A DNA stretch of 64,000 bases from Tetmemena sp. SeJ-2015 (Eukaryota > Ciliophora > Spirotrichea > Sporadotrichida > Oxytrichidae). The notes beneath the pieces are model-generated. The model had not been told where the DNA came from. It did no database searches and saw nothing but the letters and a program-made list of their open reading frames with translations. The translations under genes and the position numbers were made by a program. Below are positions 44,235 to 57,300 of the stretch, one piece after another (within the stretch, counting starts at the first letter, position 1; the number at the start of each line of letters is the position of its first letter). The stretch spans positions 124,001 to 188,000 of the forward strand of contig JAJKFJ010020788.1 in assembly GCA_027382625.1 (NCBI GenBank), read 5' to 3'.

Positions 44235-47200
44235 GAGAGAACAGGGCAGCTGATGCAAGTAATTTTCTTTAAACTAGTACCGTCGGCTTCCTAAACATAA
44301 GTATCAGCGCATACAGTGCAATTATCAACTGACACTTAGCAGCTTTAACACTCTTAGTTACAGGTTATACAGGTTTTGCTAGTCTCATTGAGGAAAAAAA
44401 TAAATGTTAAAAGGAACTAGTTAACCTCACAAGTTTAGTTAACCTTTTATTTTTTAAGACTCTATTGCTGAAATTATTTGATTAAAGAATATCAATCTTT
44501 ATATAAGCAGAAAATTCGATACAAGCAGAGGGAGCAACTCCTTAAAGAAAATACCCTTTTGGGCAACTTGAGCATCCATTTGAAGATGTATTTACGCAAC
44601 TACTGCAGCTTGAGTGGCACTGCTAGCATGTTTCCAAATCTTTTGAGTAAACTTAATTAAAACTTTTAAACTGTTTGGGTCGGGCACTTATACATTAAAA
44701 TCCATGCTTTAAAAAATACTTCTTGTAGCATTACTCCCTGACATTATCAAAAAGAAGAGTTGGGTAGGGATACAAGCAAGATAAGCAGTCAGTTGAGTTT
44801 AACTCTGTGCATATGCAGTAATCACTGCAGTCTTGACACATCTGAGTTGTGTCATTTCGAAAAGTTGTAGGAGGACATTTATTAGGCATGTAGCAAGAGC
44901 CGTCTTTTACTATTCCCAATTTATTCTTGTCTAAGTAAAGATAATAGCCTGGCTTGCAGCTGATGCAATCCTAGTTTATCCATGGAGATTTACAAGATGC
45001 GCAGAGTGAGTAGCACTCTAAAAAGTCATTATAGTCCTCGTTGTAGTTTATGTTCGTAACTCCTGAGCTGACTGCAACCGTTTGACACTCTGAGCTGAGC
45101 CACCCTGTGCATTATCCTATATTTTCATCTTCATAGCATTAGGAATCACACTATCATTACATTCTGAATGAATAATTGAGAAGATAGCTTTTCTGATATT
45201 ATAAATAGAAGTACTCGCAGTGATCTCCTATATGCGTGTAATTTTCTTTATTACAGAACATATAGCTTATTGGACTTAAATACTAGGAATCTAATTAGTC
45301 TCCAATTGTATCCTTGTAATAGACCCAGTCAATATCAGCAACATCCACATAGGCGAAGGTGTTAAATAGGTCAATTGCATGATTATAAAGTCTGGTTCCA
45401 CTTCCCTCGTCCATTTTAAGATGTATGATCATACTTCTCAAAGGTCTAGCTTGATTTGAGAGTGAAAGTCTTGCCAAAGAGGAGACTATATTTAATCAAA
45501 AAGTAAAAAGACTATGGGGATCTATATCTAATGAATCTAAAACTCTCTGATGTATGTATCAACAGCGGAGTCTTAGCTTGGAGTGAGCGTTATTAAAGTG
45601 CTAGTCAGAGACATTTTCATCATTTCTAGATTTTGCTCTATATACTCTATATTAATGCTTGTGCTATCAGTCAGCATCAAACTCGTATCTTGTTGAATTT
45701 TCCCGATGAAGAGCTGACAAACAATAGTCAGCTGGCTGCATGACATGCTAACAAACATCCACTTATTTATTAGGTTCAAAATACTCACATCTATAGCAAG
45801 GTTGAAATACATTAACATTTAAATTACTTTCAAAGATAGGAAGAGATCCGACAGTAAGAGTCAAGCTGAAATTCAAATTCTTATCAATGAGGGCTGAGAA
45901 TCGATTTTGAATACTAAATGATAAAACTGGTGCTACTATCTTATCAGGGTATGTACGGGAGAGCTTTATGTTTGCCCAAAATAGTACTGTACAGTGAGAA
46001 AGCAAATTTTGAAAAAGATCAATAATTTTTAATTTTTTCATGAAAAGATCTGAGTTCCTAGTAGCAACATCACCTTTAACTGAGAAAGTTATAGATTGCG
46101 AGCCAAGCTTCAAAAATTTCTCATGAGAAAGACAGAAGCCCTGCTCAGAGAAAACATTTTCTCCTTCACATATTTCTAATCTGCCTAAATCCTCATCTTG
46201 AATAAGTAACCATAAGAAAAAAAATAAGCTTCCTGCTTGAGAAGCATCATTTCCTTAAGCGAGATCTTAAAAATTGTCATTAATCCCTTCATTTAATCTG
46301 AAATAGCTGGCCAAGTATTTATTGTGGAGACTGTATTACACTGATCTATTAATTCGTCTACCCAAGCCAGGATTGAGGAAAGTATTCCAGATTCTTATTT
46401 CTCTCATTCCACCGATAAATCTTCTTCCAATCATTGTTTAAACATTACCTTAAACTAGAGGAACACTGAAATCCAAATAGTTGTTAAATTTTTACGAGAA
46501 ATATGCGATCTTATCATTCTTATATTATAGATTGATCGTAATTTGGATACTAATTTTTATCATCTTTAAGTCTGTAGAAATTAGCAAGGTAGCTGTATTG
46601 TCTTTCAAACGAATTTGCTGCTGTGATGCATTCCCACTTCATAGTAGAGAAGCTTACCTCCATTTGATAGTCTGGGAAGAGGATGTGAGGAGTATAGTGA
46701 ACTACCTGTGATGGGCTAGAGTAAAGCATTATTTCAATCATGCCTACCAGTCTCAAGATGTAGACATCGACTCCTGCTGGTTGAAGAGTATTTGTGTTGA
46801 AGCAAAACTCTATTGTTTACTCACTGTCAATAATTACATTGCTCAAGAACGCTTCTTGGTATGTGTTGTCATCGAAAAATAGACACTTGTCTTTAGATAC
46901 CATCATTTTTAGCTAGCTTTCTTCATAATTCATGTCAGTTGAAGCAATCTACATACTGTCGTCTGAGTCATATGCCCAAGTGAAAGTATCACTACTAGAG
47001 CTAATAAGAGTCTTGGCGTTATATTGTGACTAATCGTAAATCTAAATTAATTTAAAGCTCATAATGAAAAGGAGTGGCGAAGTCATAGTGCACTAAAATG
47101 TGCCCCAGTAACTGCTTCTTGTTAAAACTTGCCTGATAAAACAGAGAGTTGAAATCGATCCTAGTAATTGGGAAGGCATGAATTAGGAATTTTGAGACAG

Positions 47201-47446
47201 CTAGAACGTTTTAGTTACTGTTAGAGAGATCGATAACTAGTGAAGTAAGAGGGATAGTTAAAAAATAGTTGCTGAATCTAGGTAACTTAAAATTTGATCA
47301 GCAAATGTTATGGGTGTGCTTTGAGTATCGATGCTTACACTCCAGGTGAACTTATATAAAGTTGCACTGAATTAGTATAGCTTAATAAAATGTTTCTCTA
47401 ATTGATAATTTAATTATTCTTTTACCAGGTATTAGTATTAACGGTA
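44225..47446 (-). CDS. Scrambled membrane-protein gene: inverted N-terminal MDS block (LamG and Cys-rich)
   Basis: Read on the minus strand from about 47446: an extracellular region (FTWSVSIDTQSTPITFA), a LamG-like part (KMDEGSGTRLYNHA, YVDVADIDWVYYKD), then furin-like Cys repeats (CASCKSPWINQDCISCKPGY, CQDCSDYC, CQQCHSSCSSC, CPKGYFLQGV, CTVCADTY). It ends at ITCISCPVLSSQD with pointer TTCATAAGAT (plus 44225-44234). That word opens the middle block in the opposite orientation and in the same codon phase, giving LSSQDPKWTD. Internal IESs exist (for example between 46110 and 46490) but were not all resolved. The start codon was not found in this block. Confidence 0.7.
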
Positions 47447-47737
47447 AGGGCAGAATTCAAAATAATAGATTATATATTTAGGATTCTTTTGAAAAAAAGA
47501 ATTATCTGAAAAAGATGAACTCCTAAATCTTAGTTTTTTTATTTTATTCAAAAATAGTTCCTATCTACTATAATTAATTTGAACAAATTATTTAATGTCA
47601 AGGAGCCTTGAGAATTTTTTAATAAATCTATATCTGTGAATCAAATTTTATTTATCCATTGAAATTATCTGTTCATACTCAAAGAATTTTTTATTGTACT
47701 TACTTATAAACCCCGACTAAACAAGTTAATTAATACA
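47447..47737. other. AT-rich DNA between the N-terminal block and the signal-peptide segment
   Basis: No feature was resolved. If 47738-47890 is the first MDS, this is eliminated DNA between two opposed MDSs. Confidence 0.4.
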
Positions 47738-47890
47738 ATGGTAAATTATCTATTTCTATTTCTTTCCATCATATTAATCTTTTTAATAATTGATAGTTGT
47801 AGCGGAGCTAAGGCGATCATATTTAGTGACTCTGAGTTTGTTAGAAGCGACATCTGCCTTCAGTATGTTTTACAAGTTAAAGATATTGAT
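47738..47890 (+). CDS. Signal-peptide coding segment, possible first MDS of the scrambled gene
   Basis: ATG 47738 opens MVNYLFLFLSIILIFLIID, a strong signal peptide, followed by about 25 polar residues (DSEFVRSDICLQYV). The frame reaches TGA near 47898. It lies next to the 5' end of the inverted N-terminal block, which has no start of its own, but it is on the opposite strand. The large gene at 48337 has its own signal peptide. It could be the inverted first MDS of the scrambled gene, but no convincing pointer was found. Confidence 0.4.
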
Positions 47891-47898
47891 CAGCCCTG

Positions 47899-48336
47899 AT
47901 GTCGATTTAATCTTGAAAGAAAACAAAAGAGCCCATGCATAGCGTACCTCCGGTTAGGTTATCTGCAGTGTCAACTGACCCTGATTCCTAATTAAACTCT
48001 AATTATATACAAGTAAAAAATATATTATAGAATTTATTTTGGCTTACTAAGCTCCCTCTTTAAAATAATTTCAATGCAGAAAGCGTATTCTTGCGATCTT
48101 AAAACATCATCTGTCTGAGTAAGAGTATTTATGAACAACATATAAAACACTGGCAGTAAATCTAAATCAATACGGAAATAATAAATTCCATCAAAATTTA
48201 AAGTAAATGATATCTAATAATTATTTAAGAATCTATAATTACTTAATGTAGATAATATTTCAAAGCGCATCAAATGGATATCGTAAAAATAAAGAGCTCA
48301 TTTAAAATATTTTTAGCCAAGTTGAACTTCCTAAAG
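47899..48336. other. AT-rich DNA before the large gene
   Basis: No coding sequence was seen. It should contain the promoter of the gene starting at 48337. Confidence 0.45.
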
Positions 48337-51300
48337 ATGCAAAATAAAAACCTAAAGCTTACAATCAGCTTTCTGATCGCTATGATTTTCTAGATTAATC
48401 AGGTATTGACCTAATGTAAGGACTTATTGCATTTAAAGCTTTAGAATTCACTTATGTACTTGAACTTAGCTCTGGAGCAGTAGCAACTTGCAAGCCTCCA
48501 GATATATTTTATAAGATTAAATCTTTAATTTTAATTTGACACGGAGGATATATCCATCTCCACATTATTTTTAACATGGATCAGACAGACAAATTACGAT
48601 TCAACCTACAATCTAAACCATTATTCTAAAATAAAGGTTTATAAAAATATTGCTCTTAATTTAATAGAAATCACCAAAAAGGTTTAATTATGGACAGATT
48701 CAAGTCGCTACCTCTGGTTTTCAACGCATTTCGCAGGTCAAACTCAATAAACGTCTTTTCAACTTTCTAACACTGATTAGTGGGACTACATAGCATATGC
48801 TTATGATAGCTAAAGCTAAATCTTCTACATTATTTTTAATGACTAGTCGTTATCCTACAATGCACCTCTATCGCCGTCAAGATAAATTAAAAGAGAAAAG
48901 AAGAAGTATTTAATTTATTATCACGAAATAGAAGGATTTAGTAACTTTTTAGAGTTATGGGTATAAAGAAAATAAAATAAGTTTAGTTTGTAAGTTACTA
49001 TAACTCATTAAATTTTGATAGTCTAATACTCCACTTCTTTAAATTGGGGACTCAAGCACAGGTGCTAATATGCAATTTTCGGAGCTTTTAATCTGGAACT
49101 TATTCATTTCTGCCAATTAACTTGGCCCAGAAAGATTAAAGTAAAATAGCAGCACTTCTCATTTATTATAGGTTCCGAGAGCATACTCTCCTCTTCTCAA
49201 ATCTTGTTAGATATTATAAGTTCCAAAAGATAGCAGAGGGCTTCGTTCTTTATGATGCCTCAAATTCAAGAGAGCACTGTCAGTTGATGGTTAACAATGT
49301 TTGGGTCATTGAGAATCTGATGAGTGAAATTGGGTCAGTAGCAGTGACTCCTTTAGATTGGACTGCATTAGTTAAAAGCTCTTTGAGAATTTTAACAAAC
49401 GGAATCACTTTCCCAGCTCCTTATAGAGTGAGCCCTCTAGTCGAAGAAACAATTATTTTTTATGATAAGGTTACACTCTTGAGTTTTGGTACAGGACAAA
49501 TTAAGTTTCAGCATCGTCTATGAGGCTAAGCTTTTTCAAATCAGCAGAACCTGGCTCTGTAAAAGAGATTTATGTCGACATTTCAAACCCATCAATTATA
49601 AACTACTTGCAAACTTACTCTCACTCGGGAAATGTGGGCACTACTTTACTCGATTCGTACAATTGGTACTTCTTAGCAGTTAGTTACAGTCCAGCTGCTA
49701 ATATAGTCTGGCTAACCGTATTGAGATACACGTCTCCAGGAACTTCATTCGAGGCTAATCTTGATGTGAGTAACGAGGCAAACGGCTTAATTTTCACAAA
49801 GAACTATGGGTTTCAAATGATGGCAGTAAGCAATTTAAATGCAGGAGGATAATTTTCGTCTTCTCTAAGAGAGGTAAGGATATGGGATCTAGCAAGGCAA
49901 AGACAGTCCATTAAGTATTTCTGTAGAGTTGATATGACCAAAAAATATAACCCCTCCATCATTTCGTATTGGAAAATCTAATATGAGATAGAAAATTACG
50001 GCACTCAAGTTTATGACTACAGCATCAATAAAAATTAAGCAGTTGATGTCTCGGCCTCAAGTAATTTCAACGGGTGGATGAATAACACGTATATTTACCT
50101 GTGCAACTTACAGCAAATAACTAATTTTGCTAACTTTGGATGCATGGGCAATCAAGATAGCGCCTGGTGGTAATCACTAATGAACTTCAACGCTGTCAAT
50201 TCATCTAATCTCTATATTAACAAGAATCTATCTGCATTTTCGGATTGGAACTGGACAGTAGATTTCTTTATTAGGAAAAATAATGATAATCAAGTGTCGT
50301 GGGTTCTTTTCAATCCGACATATACTTACAGAAACTTTATAGATGAAAACAAAATCTATAATGGTCACTATGTTAAACTCTGGTAAAATAGACTTTCCCT
50401 AGTAGCTTATCAGTATTGCTACTACTCAAATGTGAACTTTTGCATATCATCTACTAGCTGTGATAACGATTGCTCACCTGGCTCTAACTCAACTGATGGG
50501 TGTAGAAATTTATGCTAGTCAAGTACTGACTGTACAAACACTTGTGACTCAATAGATGATTGCAACAGCTATTGTAACTATGCGCCCTCTTTAACGACTG
50601 CAAGCTAAAATTGTATCATGACTTTCTCAAATTCAAAGACAAGCAACGCTTTCTGCGATAATGCAGATGACTGCGATGTCACTTTCTCTTCGAGTGATGA
50701 ATTCTACATTGTATGCAAATAAGTTACTACGATCTGCAAAATTACTATCACAAGCTCAAATGCCACAAGCCAAACAGTTGTATCTGACACTATTGTCTCC
50801 TCACCCTCTAGTATAAAATAGAATTATATATAGTATAAACTGCAATCAAGCAAGTGGCTGTCAGGTAGTTGCTACTGACACAAGAGATTTCATCCTCAAC
50901 TGCAACTTTGAAATTATTTTCTAACAGTAGTACGAATTGTATCGCCAACTTAAAAAATGCTTACTCTGCACCAACTACCCAATCAGCTTATCAGCACTAC
51001 ACCATGCTTTTGGCTGCTTATTCAGTTAATCCAGATTTTACTGTCTACAGGTTTGATTTCGTCTATGCCGATATAAGCCACTCAACAGGTTCCGCATACG
51101 TTTCTTTATCTCTGCCAAGAAATAATTTACTTGCTTGTGGAACTTCATACACTTATGTCTTCCCAGCAAGCAAAGTAGATGCCTCCTATACAGAGGATGC
51201 CACTATCATCTACGATGCCTCGATTTCAGCAAGTTATATATCTGTAAGAGTTATAATTGACTGCTAATATTCGACATCTTGTAAGAATACTCTGAAATTC

Positions 51301-54300
51301 TAAATTCAAAATGTAAACTGCAAGCATTTGAATATAATTAGGTGTTTGGGGGCAACTTATTGCTCCAATACTTTCTCTCAGACTCATTTGATCTCCATAG
51401 ATTGCACCTCCTCAACCCATTGTGTAAATGTAATTGACCAAGCCTATCTATGATTAATTATTATCATTACCAGAAAACTGGACAATCTTAAGGCTACTTT
51501 CCAGTCATAAAATGCACAAGCAGTTAGCTTTGTGATAATATCATTAGAAAAATAAAAAATTCATCTTTGCTTTCTTGATAATATCTTTCTATACTATTAC
51601 TAAAACTGATTTCTTTTCTCTAGATTGCACTTTAATCATTTAAATTTTTAGCAGCTTGGCAACAACTTGCTTGCTGAGCCTGACCACGACATCCTCCTAG
51701 AATAAAACTATTTCTTAATTAGACTCAACAAAAATCTATTTGTCTAGAATCTATGCAAGAACAGTCACCACAACATTCACTGCTACAATTGACGCCGCAG
51801 TTTATAAAATTAACTCTTTAAATTTTAGTTTACTGGATGATAGATATCTAAAATTTGGTAAAATTACTCTTTAATCTATTAAAATATTACATTTAATTTT
51901 CCAAGTAGTGCAACAGCGACTATTACTATATCTAACATAAATGCTTTAAGTTTAGACTCTTCCAAACAATCATTTCCTTACTTAAATGCCATTTCCAGCA
52001 ATAACCTAAACGTAAACGTAAACAATGTCGACTTATTAACAATAGATTGCACATCTTCTACTCTTTGCTATCTCTAGTATTAGAATTATATGGCTTTCTA
52101 TGGGACTGACTCTTAGTTTGGAGGGACTGGGAATTCCTTCGACTTGATGCCAGTTGGGTTCTGTTAAAGTAGCAATTCTTGTAATATTACGTACTAAGTC
52201 ACTCCCGCAGTCTATATAAATTGTTATTCTGCTACTAATTGCAGTGGTACAATCACTTAGTCAACTACTTAATATACTAGCTCAACTTGCAATAGTTAGA
52301 CTGTGTTTAGTTATCTTAATTGCGAAAATTCAAACAGTGAATGCATATTGAAGTGCTATTTGTCTGAATTTTGTATGATTAATTGCAAGAACGGGGACGA
52401 TTGCAGATCGGTACACTCCAACATGAACAATCGAATATAATTTAAACTAGTGAATATTATAGGATGAATACGAATAAAAAATCGTGAATCATTCTTTTTT
52501 AAATACATTCGGAAGCTATTATAAACACTATCAGTAATAAAATTGAATTTATAAATTAAAATCAATAAATGAGAGGAGCTTAATGATGAAATAAAACGCG
52601 AGATCTGATTGCAATACAAACAATTAATTGCCAGAACGAGGAAGACTTCAATCAGGTAAGCCTTTTTGTTTATCATTGTATTATTGATAATTTTGCCAAG
52701 TTTACAGTGAATTATTGATATAATCTTCTTATTTTATCATAATTAGCTCAATTTAACATAAAAATATAGAGAGATTCTATTACTCAATGAGTCAAAGTAA
52801 ATTACACCTTCCAAATTCGGCACCCAAAGAAGAAATAGTAGAAAATGTGGAGCTATAATTTTACTAAATAAGGTAGGCTTCAAATAATATTCAGGAGTAA
52901 TTAATTTATAGCAATGAATGATGAACTATCAACAAAGAAATTTAAGGAAAAAAAAAGAAGACAGATTAGTTCTTTTCTCAAAGCAAAACTATTAAAATAT
53001 ATATTAAATCACTCTACACTCAATCCAAACACTTGTCTGTTGCTAGTGTTTCGTTTCAGATGTATTTAAGAAAGAATGATTGAGATTTTTGATTCGTATT
53101 CATCCTATAATTAAAAATAGCTATAATTTTAATTTCTTATAAATATATCCAAAGAAATAATGGATTAACATGAATAAAAATAATCGAACTGAGGCCCTTA
53201 TTTGTTCTACTTTGGGGATGGTTTACAATTAAATTGACTGTAGAGGCGTTTCAAGCTAGTGTATTGTTTACGCAGTTTCAGGTGGGTCACCAGCTTGAAC
53301 TTAATTTGCCATTATTTATTTTCTTGGATCGATTGCGATACTGGCCCATGCATCATCAACATGACTTCTCAAAAGAGATTGCCTTTTTTAATTATAAATG
53401 TTTGAATGATGATTTCCGATAAAGAGTGGAGGATCGACTCTTTACTACCAGTATAGCTACTTAAACGCTCAGAACTCCAAATATACAAAGCTCACAGTAA
53501 TAAACTCACTTGAGTTTGTCATCAACTGTAATAATGCATAGGTGTATTGTGCTGGAACTATTAATTTAAATTAGAAGTTATATATTACAGACTCAGCTAA
53601 TTCTCTGGCCACGTACACAGACACAACCACTCATCTGTGGAGTGTAATTTACTGCATGAACAATAAGAACTGCACGATTACTATTAAGTAATTAAATAGA
53701 AAAGAGTTATCGTGTCTTATGTGCTTCATTTAAAAGTTTCAACTCTTTCTATAAATTATACCAAATAAATAAGATAAGATTATCGCAATATTACATCAAG
53801 TTAGTATATAATCTTGCACTGTAACAACACTGAGATTCAAAATTAAATTTTAATTTGTACCTTTAACTTGTTCTCTATATCAGATAGTTACGACTCTACT
53901 ACTGGCTTGAAGCAGACGCCAATCATTTACTTTAACAAATATTTTGCATTAACACTTCCTTAATCTAAAAATATGTTTCTATTATTATTTTTTAATCATT
54001 TACTGCGAGAACACTTTAACGCTTTCAACAAATAAATGCAATAATAAACACTGATATCTTAATTTGTTTGATTGCTAAGGAACTGCCTAGACTGTTTCAA
54101 CCTACTACCTAAGTTGCGGCTTAAAAGCTTCAGTTGGTTCAATCCTGTTGGAGCTACTTAATGGATGTGGACGACTTCTTTGTTAATTGCGACTATCAGC
54201 TAACAGCTGGTACTGGAAGTTCTTGCACGAATTACTTTGAGTCCTCGGCTCTTAACGCTTCAACTACTTCACCGTCCACTGGAACTTTCCAATCAGTTGT

Positions 54301-57300
54301 TATTTGTGTGACTCCAGGCATGATTTGTACCAACACCTTGAATTTGACTGGCATGGTGTAAATATAAATTCATTATGATTTCTTTTGTACCTCAATCTAG
54401 CTGGAAATGGCACGCAATCAACAACCACAATTTTAGGAGGCTCTGTAATAACTAAGTCTGGAGTTCCTTACTATCCTTTTGTGGATGCATACTACAAAAC
54501 TAGTGGAACTTGTATTTAATAAGCAACTACTTTCATGTAAGTAGCCTACCAGCTAGAAGGGACAGTCTCATGCTCAAATACTTTTACAGATGGCGATACT
54601 CATGCTTCAACCTATGGCTACTCTTTAGTCTATTGCAAAAGCTCATCAAACTTTTATAGTTATTTATTTCAAACATCTATTCAAAATCTGAGGATTTAAA
54701 AGTGAATTTTTAAAACTGCGTAACAACATCGACAAATTTATTTATAATTCTGTGCAAGTTGCAGTTGATTGTTCTTTTTCGACAAACTGTTAGACTACAT
54801 TTACAACTTACAATCACAATAAGTTTGCAACGGCCTTAAGACCTTTTGTATTCTGTGATTCAAGTTCAGGATGCTAAGTTACTTGCACAAGTTTATGAAA
54901 TAAACAATAATTTAAAATACTATATTATCCATGTTAAAAAGAAATTGAATTTAAATATAGTGGCTATTAATTTATAATAAGTGGAACTTATTGTGCAGTG
55001 TCCCTCTAGTCAGCTCAAAATGCCCAAGTTACTTTAAAGAATGAGGATCTTACACAACTTGCTCAAGTGCTTACTTAACTGAATTTTAAAATAGATACAG
55101 ATTTAATTAAAAAGACTCAAATATAAAATATAAAACTTGTTTTTCGATTAAAGTTTCATTAAAATTTACTGTTTTTAAATTAAAGAGAAGAATAATCAAT
55201 TGAAAATTTTTAAATAAAGAAAAAATTTTAATCCACTTTTGACAATTTATAATTAAATTTTAATTTTGTTATACCTCTATATATTAAAGTAAATTAAATA
55301 AAAACTGAATGTTATTTACGCACCAGGTTTATAAGGAACCTTAAATTCATTCACTTGCTAGAGTCTAACATCATGCATAATTATAGCTAACGGAATGTCT
55401 ACTTAAATTAATATTATTTTTGCCATCTGGCTCTAAACTGACGAATTTAATAAGCAAGATAGGCTATAATAGCAACAAGTTCTAAGTTATCGATTGCCAG
55501 GGCTCAGCTTATTGTGACAATCAGTGTATTTAATCTAATTGGTGCTTTATTGATTGCTCACAAGGAGCCACCTATTGCTCAAATGTCATTACGACGTACT
55601 AATTTAATAATATTTTGAGTCCCTCCACTCTTCACTAACCACAGGATACCCCATCAATTCTTATTATTTGTTTAAAAGTACCATCATAAATTGCTAAAAC
55701 AGTGTAAACTGCGTCAACTCTATTAGTCAAGCAGATGGAACAATTGTGGATTGCTCTGGCTCCACAAATTTAAATTAAATGTGTGCACTACAAGTCTAAG
55801 TAATGTACCTCTATCCACCCCAAACCTTTTGTCAATACAACTCTATAAATATAAATCGAATTTTTCTATTCCAGTGTGAAATGCTTGTCCGCAGCCTGTA
55901 TCATTTCATTAAGTAATGCAACTCAAACTTATGTCCTCTGTGATAGTTCAACTTCTTGCACAATAGTAGCTGACAGCGTGAAAAATTTTGCTTTTAGTTG
56001 TGATACTGGCGCTATTTGTGATATTACTGTAACTTCAAATATTCTTCAATCTTCTGATGGATTTATTGACTGCGATAATGCAGCTTCTTGCACTATTAGG
56101 TTAACAGGTGTTAATAATGTTAAAATTGGTTGCTATGATTGAGGAACGTTAGCCTCCTAGTCTTGCAAGATTACAACTGCAAGTTCAGATAATATAGCAA
56201 TAAAGTTTATTGGTAGAGACAATCGATTTGTGTAGTTATTATTTATCACTCATAATTAAAGTATGTTAACGCAGTTTTAGATTGCGGTTCTGCGGTAACT
56301 GGTACTTTTACTGTTTATGGGTATACGACGAGAAATCCCCCAGACTTGAGTTTATGCCCAGTCGCTTTGGCCACTCTAGACTCAACCTCCACTTCAGTTC
56401 CAATATCAATTATTCCACAGTCTTACACAACTTATTATCCAATTCCTCTCACGGGAAGAGCTGTCCCCTCAGACAGGTATTATAGCTTAACAAAGGATAC
56501 TATCAACAGTTCAGGGTTTCCAAACTCAATTTCCACTGCTCTCACCAAAATGAACACAGTCATAAGTTAAATCTAATTTAAATCTAGACGAGAAAGGCAA
56601 ATACCATTTTAGCGAAAACTAACCGATTCATACCAGGGGATAAAAAGGACCCAGCCCCACTATATAGGTACTCCCCTACAATGCCAACATAAGCATCTAG
56701 AGTACCACTTTATGAAATATTTCAACCGTTTTAGCAATACATCGACTCTTCAGTAGTCATGAGGGGTGGATATATTGACACTAGAGTAGTAAACTATACA
56801 GTTCCAACTGTTTGCGTTAATAAAACTTATGATGGAAATACTGCAACCCTATATTAACAGAGATAGGATTACATGATTGACAGATCACCTACTGCAAGTA
56901 CAGCTCCTGTTACATTTTGGAATCATTTAGCTTTCTCCTACTACGATAGAACATTTAAAAGCTGTATAAACGGTGTATGTATACAACATTAACAGTTTAA
57001 TTTGGTCATGGACTTCTATGAGGAAGTGTTCCTCTACAAATTCATAGGTTTTGCAAGGAATTTAAAACTTTGGAGAGGAGACTATGCCTAAACTTCTTAT
57101 TATCACATCAATAGATGGTCCCCTCTAAGTGCAGCAGTTGGGTCAGATTTGAAGGCTATATTCTCCCTCGGAACTTTTGACTACAACTAGTTTTTCTTTA
57201 ACTACAAAACTTAGTAAACTCACCCCAATGACACCTATATATTTTCCTGTCTTACTTCCACTGATTTAATTAATCAATAAACTAGCTGGGGATATCAGAA

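Noticed and set aside
44478..44660. Plus-strand open frame of 60 codons
   Set aside because: The minus strand carries Cys repeats (CQQCHSSCSSC, CPKGYFLQGV) continuous with the N-terminal block.
52356..52676. Minus-strand open frame of 106 codons
   Set aside because: It crosses the end of inverted-repeat element 3 and overlaps plus-strand Cys-repeat coding sequence.
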